Shown one piece after another: positions 49,201-61,200 of a stretch of DNA of 64,000 bases. Numbering within the stretch: the first letter of the stretch is position 1; every line of letters begins with the position of its first letter. A program made the translations under genes and the position numbers. The DNA is from Rugalucina vietnamica. Taxonomy: Eukaryota; Mollusca; Bivalvia; Lucinida; Lucinidae. The stretch lies in contig OZ024869.1 in assembly GCA_964017185.1 (NCBI GenBank), forward strand, positions 63,874,931 through 63,938,930, read 5' to 3'. A model generated the notes under the pieces. It did not search any database. It worked only from the letters and a program-made list of their open reading frames with translations, and had not been told where the DNA came from.

Positions 49201-52200
49201 CTGAAAATTTCCAAACTGTGTTTCGTGGCTAGAGGTAAACAATAATTATTCTTTCTAAAAATGTACATACCTTCCAAGTTAGCCCCGGTTTTGGAGAGAA
49301 AAAGAAGGTGATCGATCACTGGTCCACCTGACCCTGATTCAGGCTATATGATGGTGGGTTTGTTAAAATGATGTCATTGAGAATGTGACGTGATGGCATC
49401 ATAAATTGACATATTGAAAAACATGGCAAAGGTTCAAGCTTGGATATGGTATGTACACATGAATTCTCCGATGCACGTCTGATCCGCAAATTTATCAAAC
49501 ATGGCTATTTTTGATCGATCACTGGTCCCTTTACGCTAGAGTGTACAAACTAGAGGACCATTGGTCCTGTAGCTCACCTGAGAGATTATCACATTGTAAG
49601 CTCATGAGATTTAAATTAATTGAGAATCGACCAATGAAAGTCTACCCCCGGGGCATGGTCAAATTTGACCCAGGGGCATGACTGGCACAATTTATAATGG
49701 GGACTACCAAAAATTGCTACATACAAAATATAGAAGCTCTGGGCCTTTTGGTTTCAGAGAAGAAGTTTTTTTTAGTTTTTCCCATTTTAAGTCTATGGAG
49801 ACTATCTACCCCTGGGGCGTGGCCAAATTTGACCCCAGGGGCATGGCTGGCACAATTTATGTAGAGGACCATTAGCCATTGCCACATACAAAATATCAAA
49901 GCTGTGTGCCCAATGGTTTCAGAGAAGATTTTTGAATTTTTTTCCCATAGCAAGTTTATTGAGACTATCAACCTCCGGGACCTGGCCAAATTTGACCCCA
50001 GGGGCATGAATGGCACAATTTATGTAGAGGACTATTAGCCATTGCTACATACCAAATATCAAAGCTGTGGGCCTAGTGGTTTCAGAGAAGAAGATTTTTT
50101 TAGTTTTTCTTATTGTAGGTCTATGGAGACTATCGACCCCCGGGGCGTGGCCAAATTTGACCCCGGGGACATGATTGGCACAATTTATGTAGAGGACCAT
50201 TAGCCATTGCCACATACAAAATATCAAAGCTGTGGGCCCTGTGGTTTCAGAGAAGAAGATTTTTTAATTTTTTTCCCATAGTAAGTCTATGGAGACTATC
50301 AACCCCCGGGGCGTGGCCAAATTTGACCCTAGAAGCATGAATGGCACAATTTATGTAGAGGACCATTAGCCATTGCTACATACCAAATATCAAAGCTGTT
50401 GGCCTAGTGGTTTCAGAGAAGAAGATTTTTTTTGTTTTTTTCCTATTGTAGGTCTATGGAGACTATCGACCCCCGGGGCATGGCCAAATTTGACCCCAGG
50501 GGCATGATTGGCACAATTTATGTAGAGGACCATTAGCCATTGCCACATACAAAATATCAAAGCTGTGGGCCCTGTGGTTTCAGAGAAGAAGATTTTTCAA
50601 TTTTTTTCCCATAGTAAGTCTATGGAGACTATCAACCCCCGGGGCGTGGCCAAATTTGACCCCAGGGGCATGAATGGCACAATTTATGTAGAGGACCATT
50701 AGCCATTGCTACATACCAAATATCAAAGCTGTGGGCCTAGTGGTTTCAGAGAAGAAGATTTTTTTAGTTTTTCCAATTGTAAGTCTATGGAGACTATCCA
50801 CCCCCGGGGCGTGGCCAAATTTGACCCCAGGGGCATGGCTGGCACAATTTATATAGAAGACCATTAGCTATTGCCACATACCAAATATCAAAGCTGTGGA
50901 CCCTGTGGTTTCAGAGAAGAAGATTTTTTTGATTTTTTTCCCATAGTAAGTCTATGGAGACTATCAACCCCCGGGGCGTGGCCAAATTTGACCCCAGGGG
51001 CATGAATGGCGCAATTTATGTAGAGGACCATTAGCCATTGCTACATACCAAATATCAAAGCTGTTGGCCTAGTGGTTTCAGAGAAGAAGATTTTTTTAGT
51101 TTTTCCCACTGTAAGTCTATGGGACCTATCTGTTGCCATGGAAACCCCAATTTTTATACAATCTGCTCCAAAACCTAATGCCATCAATCCCCCAACCCAA
51201 TTATGGTTCACATTAAATTTGATCAAGATCGGCCTACTAGCTTCAGAAATATTTTTCTTTGAAATTGTGGACGGACGACGGATGCCTGCCTATCCTATAA
51301 GCTCACCTGTGAGCCTTCGGCTCAGGTGAGCTAACTAGAGGACCATTGGTCCTGTAGCTCACCTGAGAGATTATCACATTGTAAGCTCATGAAATTTAAA
51401 TTGAGAATCGACCAATGAAAGTCTATGCATGGACACTATTGACCCCCGGGGCATGGCCAAATTTGACCCAGGGGCATGACTGGCACAATTTATAATGGGG
51501 ACTACCAAACATTGCTACATACAAAATATAGAAGCTCTGGGCCTTTTGGTTTCAGAGAAGAAGTTTTTTTTTAGTTTTTCCCAATGTAAGTCTATGGAGA
51601 CTATCTACCCCCGGGGCGTGGCCAAATTTGACCCCAGGGGCATGGCTGGCACAATTTATGTAGAGGACCATTAGCCATTGCCACATACAAAATATCAAAG
51701 CTGTGTGCCCTGTGGTTTCAGAGAAGAAGATTTTTGAATTTTTTTCCCATAGCAAGTCTATTGAGACTATCAACCTCCGGGACCTGGCCAAATTTGACCC
51801 CAGGGGCATGAATGGCACAATTTATGTAGAGGACCATTAGCCATTGCTACATACCAAATATCAAAGCTGTGGGCCTAGTGGTTTCAGAGAAGAAGATTTT
51901 TTTAGTTTTTCCTATTGTAGGTCTATGGAGACTATCGACCCCCGGGGCGTGACCAAATTTGACCCCGGGGACATGATTGGCATAATTTATGTAGAGGACC
52001 ATTAGCCATTGCCACATACAAAATGTCAAAGCTGTGGGCCCTGTGGTTTCAGAGAAGAAGATTTTTGAATTTTTTTCCCATAGTAAGTCTATGGAGACTA
52101 TCAACCCCCGGGGCGTGGCCAAATTTGACCCCAGGGGCATGAATGGCACAATTTATGTAGAGGACCATTAGCCATTGCTACATACCAAATATCAAAGCTG

Positions 52201-55200
52201 TTGGCCTAGTGGTTTCAGAGAAGAAGATTTTTTTAGTTTTTTTCCTATTGTAGGTCTATGGAGACTATCCATCCCCGGGGCGTGGCCAAATTTGACCCCA
52301 GGGGCATGATTGGCACAATTTATGTAGAGGACCATTAGCCATTGCCACATACAAAATGTCAAAGCTGTGGGCCCTGTGGTTTCAGAGAAGAAGATTTTTC
52401 AATTTTTTTCCCATAGTAAGTCTATGGAGACTATCAACCCCCGGGGCGTGGCCAAATTTGACCCCAGGGGCATGAATGGCACAATTTATGTAGAGGACCA
52501 TTAGCCATTGCTACATACCAAATATCAAAGCTGTGGGCCTAGTGGTTTCAGAGAAGAAGATTTTTTTAGTTTTTCCAATTGTAAGTCTATGGAAACTATC
52601 CACCCCCGGGGCGTGGCCAAATTTGACCCCAGGGGCATGGCTGGCACAATTTATGTAGAGGACCATTAGCCATTGCCACACACCAAATATCAAAGCTGTG
52701 GGCCCTGTGGTTTCAGAGAAGAAGATTTTTGATTTTTTTTCCCATAGTAAGTCTATGGAGACTATCGACCCCCGGGGCGTGGCCAAATTTGACCCCAGGG
52801 GCATGAATGGCACAATTTATGTAGAGGACCATTAGCCATTGCTACATACCAAATATCAAAGCTGTGGGTCTAGTGGTTTCAGAGAAGAAGATTTTTTTAG
52901 TTTTTCCCATTGTAAGTCTATGGGACCTATCTGTTGCCATGGAAACCACAATTTTAATACAATCTGCTCCAAAACCTAATGCCATCAATCCCCCAACCCA
53001 ATTATGGATCACATTAAATTTGATCAAGATCGGCCTACTAGCTTCAGAAATATTCTTCTTTGAAATTGTGGACGGACGACGGACGACGACGGACGACGGA
53101 TGCCTGCCTATCCTATAAGCTCACCTGTGAGCCTTCGGCTCAGGTGAGCTAATAAAAACCTGCTTCTTTGCACACACACATTTAAACAATTTTGATGCCA
53201 ATTGCTGAAAGATTGGTAATATCAACAATGTTATGTCATCCCAAGCTTTCATGCAACTGAAAAGAACTATAATTAGAGACCCAAAATAGACTCTTGCAGC
53301 AATATATTTAAGTTCACTTTTACATTTGCTTTTGCTTCTTGGTGGGGCCAGAGAACATTTTGCTTGGGCATTGCAATATCGAGGTGTCAGAAGAAACAAA
53401 AATGAACCATCCTTTTACTCTAAGGTTGCATGTACTTTCTTGAACATGGAAGCTATTATTTCCGGGGTGAGAGAGATGTTTGTGTATGACGTCAAGAGTT
53501 ATTCATTGTAAAGTAGGTGTGCAAAAGGGAGAGTTCCAGAGGATGTCGCCTTATATGGATTGTGCGGGCAGATTTACTCATGAGGTGTGTTAGTTTGGGT
53601 GGGTGAGTGAATTACATAAATATGGACAATTTTTGGACATTGGCAGTTGAGTTTCAGAAGTTATGAGAAACGTTAATTTGGAGGAGGGAAAGTGAAATAT
53701 CGGAATAATAGATGAAATGGGACAATAAAAGGTTAGTGCTACATAGGCTGTGAAATCCTAGTTTCTTAAACTAGAGGACAATCGTTTAAGTACCAACGAT
53801 TTGTTAAATTAAAAGAGACATCCTAGCAATTAGCTAGAAGATTATAAGTATCAACAATAAGATTCAAGACATTGTCATCATAGAAACGACGATTCGTTAT
53901 TTATTGTTGCATCAAATTCAACAACCGACATACGCAGTAAAACGACGTTGGACAACAACGACGCGGTTAAAACGACGTTGGACAACAACGCTAACTACGA
54001 ACTGATATTATAATACGGGGAACAACATCAGCAGAACAACAGTGTGGGACTTACGAACAGTTGTAACAAGTAAACTGCCATCAGAACATTTTAGACGATT
54101 AAGTGTGTGAGTTTGTTTAATTGATTTTTATCTTGCATGTATGTTTAAATGAATAATTCTATCTTTCTTTATTAAACATATTTTAGTTACAGCTAACTTG
54201 TTATTTTGCCCATCTGACCGAAACAGATAATCAAAGGCACTGCCACCGTACGAACAGATCCGACATAAACGACCATAGAAAGACGCTGGTAGCAATAACC
54301 CCAGGGTCTTTTTATGACAAGTGGGGGCTCGCAGCCGGGATAAAATTGTTCAAACGGTAAACTTTCTGTTTCGAGCTGATGTGTGTTTATAGCAAGTTAC
54401 TGTAGGAGTGTCTGATATTCAAGATAAGATCACTTTCTGAGTCAATGAGCATTAATGAGTTTAACATCTGTTATATGTTATCAAAACTTGAGTTCTGAGT
54501 AACAGGTCATGTTTATTTAATGATTTATTTACATTCCTGTCTAAGAATTTTACTACAAGGTTAAATTTACTATAAGTGTCTGACAAGTTCGAAAACAAAG
54601 CATCACAGAGACTAGCTGCAAGAGTCTGACAAAAATAAAAATTAAAGTTTGTGGTCAAAATGTCTGACAATTTTGATAAATGGCTTGAGCGTGGGGAACG
54701 GTTAGGGTATACTGGTACTGACCTTCAGGAATTTGTTAAGAAGCAGCAGCAAGAATCTTTTGATCGCGAAGAACGGGCATTTAGAAGGGCACAAGAAAGG
54801 GAAGAGTTGCTGAAATTGCAAGATGAAGAACGCGAGCGCAAAAGAGCTCTGGCGGCTCAAACTGAATTAGAGCACGAAAGGGCATTGGCAGAAATTAAGC
54901 AGAAAGAATTAATGATGCAAAATGAGGCTAAGGAAAAAGAATTAATGTTGCAAAGGGAAGCAAAAGAAAGGGAATTTTTGTTTCAAAGGGAAGCTGAAGA
55001 AAGGGAGATTGAGAAATTAAAGTTACAAATGCAGATCAAGGAGATCGGCAATGATACTCCGCTTACATCTTTAGATTTAGGGGTTAAGGCTTTACGACCA
55101 AAACTTCCAAAATTCGATGAAAATAAAGATGATATGGACGCATTTTTGGAACGTTTCGAAAGGTTTGCGATAAGCCAGTCATGGCCTGAAAATCAATGGG

Positions 55201-58200
55201 CTGTAAGTTTGAGTCCCTTATTGACAGGTAAAGGATTGCAGGTGTATTCTAGTATGCCAGCATCTGAGGCAAATGATTTTAAAAGTTTGAAAACAGCACT
55301 TTTAAAACGTTATCAGCTTACCGAAGATGGGTTTCGTAATAAATTTAGGACTTCGAAACCAGAGTCAGGGGAAACAGTGTTTCAGTTTGTGGCTAGACTA
55401 AAACGCTACTTTCAGAGGTGGGTTGATCTTACTGAAGTCACTCAAGATTATGACGGTTTGTCAGATCTTTTGGTCAGAGAGCAGTTTATAGGTACATGTA
55501 GCGAGGGCATGCGGCTTTTCCTACGAGAAAGAGTGCCTGGTACAGTAGATGAAATGACAAGGCTTGCAGAGCAGTACATGGAGGCACATGGGGGTAGTAT
55601 AACCATGTCAAAGAAGCCACCGCACTTTGAAAAACAACCGCGGCCAGCGATCCCGCCAGTAAGACCTCCTGTTGTGCAACAAAATACAGGTAACAAGGAC
55701 AAAACATGTTATTACTGCGGCAAAAAGAATCATGTAATAGCAGAATGTCGGGTACGAGAGCGCGATATGAGAAAACAGACTGCAGGGGCAGCCCAAGGTA
55801 GGTCTGATGCCAGTAATTGGCGTACAAATAGCCAAAAGAAGGAAGACAAGAAAGATGAAACGATACCAAAGACGGGTGGACTGTGTACTATAGTGCCAAA
55901 AGACAAAGACTTTCTACTGAGTTGCATTGATCAAGGTAAGTTAACTCTTGCAAATGACGTAGCTATACCATATATAAGTGGAGCATGCAATGCAGACGGA
56001 AAAGTAAAATTATCAGAGGATAATATGCCAGTCTATGATGGCCTGGTAAATGGAGAGAAAGTGAGATTTCTTCAGGACACTGGGTGCAGTACTGCTGTGG
56101 TGAGGGAAAGTTTAGTACAACGCGAACAATATACAGGTAAGTCATCCTGGTGTGTTCTAATGGATGGAACCATTAAAAAGTGTTCGCTTGCAAAGATTCA
56201 GGTAGACTGCCCATTCTATACTGGTGAGATTGAAGCCATGGTGATGGAAAATCCAATTTATGATTTGGTTTTAGGCAATGCGCCTGGTGTACGAAAAACA
56301 CCAGATCAAAACTGGGGCAAACAGAGTGATCATATAGGTGCAGTGGTTACAAGGGCTCAAGCGAAGCGTAATGAGGAGTCTATTAAACCATTGAACGTTG
56401 CGCACATTGATGTACCGTTTGTCAACGCTAGCAAATTAGAGGAAGCTCAGCGGAAAGACACTAGCCTAGGTAAATTGTGGGACCTAGCACAGAGTGGAGA
56501 AATACTGAAAACTAGAGGAAAACAGAATTACAGGTATGAGGTAAGAAATGGCATTTTATATAGAAATTATGAGCAGACACGGGGCTCAAACTCTGTTGAA
56601 ATGAAACAAATTGTTGTGCCTACGGATTATAGGAACCAGGTAATGAAACTGGCACATGAAGCAATTGTCGGAGGACACATGGGGATCAGAAAGACATCTG
56701 ACCGTATTACTTCTAGTTTCCATTGGCCAGGTATAATAAGTGACGTAACAAGGTTTTGCAGATCATGTGATGTCTGTCAAAGGACAGTGCCAAAAGGTAA
56801 GGTTTCAAAAGTACCTCTTGGTAACATGCCTATAATAGATGAACCATTCAAGCGTGTAAGTGTAGACCTGATCGGACCAGTAGCTCCTGTATCTGAGCAT
56901 GGAAACAGATACATTTTGACAGTTGTCGATTTTGGAACTAGATACCCTGAGGCTGTTGCGTTGCCAAAGATTGAGACTGAAAGGGTAGCAGAGGCATTAT
57001 TTGAGATTTTCTCTCGAGTAGGTTTTCCTAAGGAGATTCTGAGCGACAGGGGCGGACAATTCACTTCTGAAATGATGGCCGAGGTATGCCGGTTGGTAAG
57101 TATCAAGCAACTATTTACAACAGCTTGGCATCCCATGTGTAACGGCCTGTGTGAAAAAATGAATGGTACGTTGAAGAGTATGTTGAAACGAATGTGCCAG
57201 GAAAGACCTAAGGACTGGGATAGGTACCTTCCTGCAGTTTTATTTGCTTATAGAGAGGTACCACAGGTAAGTACAGGTTTTTCACCTTTTGAACTCTTGT
57301 ACGGAAGGACAGTACGAGGTCCAATGCAAGTTCTTAAAGAACTGTGGACACAGCCCGAGGAGACGGAGCTTCAAACTACGTATCAGTATGTGTTCGACTT
57401 GAGAAATAAGCTTGAGGAAACATGTCAGATAGCAAGGAAAAGTTTAGAGGAAGCACAGGGCGTGTACAAACAATATTATGACAGAAAAGGTAGGAACAGG
57501 AAATTTTCTGTGGGTCAGAAGGTTCTTGTGCTCTTGCCGACAGAGCACAACAAGTTGACTTTACAGTGGAAGGGCCCATATGAAATTATAGAAGTCATCA
57601 ACAAGATGGACTACAAGATCAACATTGCAGGTAAGACTAAGATTTATCATGCAAATCTGTTGAAGCTATACTTAGAAAGACAAGAGGCTGCACCAGTACA
57701 AACGGTAGGTATTGCAGTTATTGAGGCAGAAGATCACCTTGATGAAGGTGCGGTTGATGATGAGCAGTTGTTGGACATTAGTAATTTGTCTGGAGATGAA
57801 ACCTACCATGATGTGAAGTATAACCCTTTACTGACGGACAGACAGAAGAAAGAAGCTAAGGCACTGGTAAGAGAATTTCAGCATATCTTTACGGAGACCC
57901 CAGGAACTACACACCTGGCTGAGCACCATATCGAGACGACAACGAATGAGCCTGTTCGTGTGAAGCAGTACCCAGTGCCGTACGCTGTACAAAGTACAAT
58001 AGATGAGGAGGTAAGTAAGATGCTTAAGGCTGACATAATAGAGCCAACTACCTCAGCATACAATGCACCTGTGCTGTTAGTACGTAAGAAAGATCAGACA
58101 AACAGATTTTGTGTTGACTTCAGGAGGTTAAATTGTGTAACAAAATTTGACACAGAACCTATGGGCAACATTGAGGAAATCCTCACAAAATTCGATAAGG

Positions 58201-61200
58201 ATGTGTACTTTTCAAAGATAGATTTGTCTAAGGGATTTTGGCAAATTCCCGTAGCCAAGGACTGTAGACACATGACAGCATTCACTACAACAAAGGGTGC
58301 ATATCAGTTTAAGAAAACCCCGTTTGGCTTAGTTAACTCCCCTGCAACCTTTAACAAAATGATGCGAAAATTACTTTCTGATGCGAAAGACATTGAACAT
58401 TATGTTGATGACATCATGGCTCATACCTTGACATGGGAGGGTCATTTAGCGGCTTTGAGGGACTTATTCTCCAGAGTTAGCTCAGCAGGATTGACAATTA
58501 AGCCATCGAAATGCATGATAGGGTTTCAAGAAATTGATTTTGTAGGGCATTTGGTAGGCAATGGTAAGCTTGAAATGGAAGAAGAGAAAATTGACAAAAT
58601 ACGGAATGCACCTCAGCCAAAAACAAAGAAGCAAGTAAGATCATTTCTTGGTCTCACTGGTTTCTATCGCAGGTTCATACCAGGTTATGCACAAATAGCT
58701 TCACCGTTGACAGACCTGACAAAAAGAGGGCTACCAAACAACGTCCATTGGGGCAGTAAGGAACAAAAGGCATTTGAAACATTGAAAGAAATGTTGACTC
58801 AGTCTCCTATTCTCAGACTACCTGATTTTACACGGAAATTTTGGGTTCAATCTGATGCTTCAGAAACTGGGTTGGGTGCGTGTCTGTTACAAGAATTTGA
58901 TGATGGTATGTTTCCTATTGCATATGCAAGCAAAAAGCTTTTGCAAAGGGAGAGAAACTATTCAACTATTGAAAAGGAATGTTTGGGGTTAGTTTTCGCA
59001 ATAAAGAAATTTGAGATGTATTTATATGGTAAGGAATTTGTCTTACATACAGACCACAGACCACTAGCCTACATTCAAAAGTGCAAGGTAGAAAATTCTA
59101 GACTGATGCGCTGGTCTCTGTTTCTACAGAATTATAGGTTCAGAATAGAAGCAATTAAGGGTTCTGATAACGTAGGGGCTGACTATCTCAGTAGACTTTG
59201 AACTTTGTAAATAGTAAGAGCAATATTAAGATAATATGTTAATCAGTATGTGTTTTAATATTTGTATGAAATGTATAGTTATATTTTGTTCCTTCAAATT
59301 AGTTAGAAAAAAAAAACTATATTTTTTCTTAAAAGAGGGGCATGTATGTCAGAAGAAACAAAAATGAACCATCCTTTTACTCTAAGGTTGCATGTACTTT
59401 CTTGAACATGGAAGCTATTATTTCCGGGGTGAGAGAGATGTTTGTGTATGACGTCAAGAGTTATTCATTGTAAAGTAGGTGTGCAAAAGGGAGAGTTCCA
59501 GAGGATGTCGCCTTATATGGATTGTGCGGGCAGATTTACTCATGAGGTGTGTTAGTTTGGGTGGGTGAGTGAATTACATAAATATGGACAATTTTTGGAC
59601 ATTGGCAGTTGAGTTTCAGAAGTTATGAGAAACGTTAATTTGGAGGAGGGAAAGTGAAATATCGGAATAATAGATGAAATGGGACAATAAAAGGTTAGTG
59701 CTACATAGGCTGTGAAATCCTAGTTTCTTAAACTAGAGGACAATCGTTTAAGTACCAACGATTTGTTAAATTAAAAGAGACATCCTAGCAATTAGCTAGA
59801 AGATTATAAGTATCAACAATAAGATTCAAGACATTGTCATCATAGAAACGACGATTCGTTATTTATTGTTGCATCAAATTCAACAACCGACATACGCAGT
59901 AAAACGACGTTGGACAACAACGACGCGGTTAAAACGACGTTGGACAACAACGCTAACTACGAACTGATATTATAATACGGGGAACAACATCAGCAGAACA
60001 ACAGTGTGGGACTTACGAACAGTTGTAACAAGTAAACTGCCATCAGAACATTTTAGACGATTAAGTGTGTGAGTTTGTTTAATTGATTTTTATCTTGCAT
60101 GTATGTTTAAATGAATAATTCTATCTTTCTTTATTAAACATATTTTAGTTACAGCTAACTTGTTATTTTGCCCATCTGACCGAAACAGATAATCAAAGGC
60201 ACTGCCACCGTACGAACAGATCCGACATAAACGACCATAGAAAGACGCTGGTAGCAATAACCCCAGGGTCTTTTTATGACACGAGGGATTATCAAAAATT
60301 ATGTGGACTTTTCCCATAACTTGACAACGGTTCTGGCAAACATATTCAAATTTCAGCTGACGTTAAACTAGCTTAACTCCTCTAGATTCTGAAAGTTTTG
60401 TTAATCTAAAATGTTTAATTAGCATTTGGTGATGGTTTTTCTTACCCCACCCTCCCCATCACGGAGCACGTCAGAAATGACGTTAGTTTGGCATTGCAGT
60501 ATCGCATTTCTTATGCGTTTTCTTCAAAACGGTTTTGCAGATCACAGCCAAACGTGCCATGTGTCTTAATGAATCCATAACAAAACAATTTATGCTTGCT
60601 CAAAAACTACGGTGGACCGGTTGTGCACCTGCGTTGTTTTGCTTTAGCATACATGTTTGTTTTTATCATAATGTTTAAGCGATGTCTGAATTTCATGCAA
60701 CACATATCAACCGGCAATATTGTACAATTCCCATTTGAAACTAATCCTAATTTCTTATTTGCCGGTAAAACTTCAAGGTCCTTCGATAAAGCATTACAAA
60801 TGAAACATTGCGTGCACGTTTGAACAAATAGGACCCAAATAAATATCGAAATTCATATCCGTCATTGAAAATGTTCAAACGTCTAAATCATAATGCTAAA
60901 CGTTAGCATCCTTATGCCTAGTCCAAATTTATTCCCAAATCAAGGCAATACATTAAAAATTTTATACAGATTGGTAATTTTAACCATGCTTCAATAGTTA
61001 AACAATTTTTAATCATACTTTAAGAAGTAAAACTGTAAAAACCAGTAGCTCTAAAAAGCAAATTTTGTGGTTTAAAATCAGTGTTGTTGAGTCGACGTCA
61101 CTGAAGTCATCGGAGTGCTCCATGGTGGCGAAGGTAGGTGTTTTCATTTCACGATATTTTTGTAACGGATAAAGGGCTGGTAATGAAATTTTGCACACTA

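Larger units (their letters stand above)
53385..60281 (+). mobile_element. Gmr1-like Ty3/gypsy LTR retrotransposon, looks whole
   Basis: 6.9-kb element with two 935-bp LTRs that I cannot tell apart by eye, bounded by the 5-bp duplication CGAGG (53380-53384 and 60282-60286). A primer site starting TGGGGGCTCG at 54322 is like those of proline-tRNA-primed elements. A purine tract at 59331-59340 precedes the 3' LTR. One long gag-pol frame, no envelope gene. Pol order is protease, integrase, reverse transcriptase, RNase H, as in the Gmr1 group of gypsy elements. It looks whole with no break seen, and the matching LTRs imply a very young insertion. It lies antisense in the kelch-gene intron. Confidence 0.93.

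Noticed and set aside
49550-53152. Regular repeats resembling a CRISPR array
   Set aside because: Units are about 166 bp with no distinct spacers, and the DNA is animal nuclear. They are internal units of Helitron-like elements.
53121-53399. Candidate kelch exon on the minus strand
   Set aside because: No kelch signature and no convincing acceptor or donor. Part of it overlaps the LTR element.
55448-58285. Minus-strand open frames within the gag-pol region
   Set aside because: Shadows of the plus-strand polyprotein gene.
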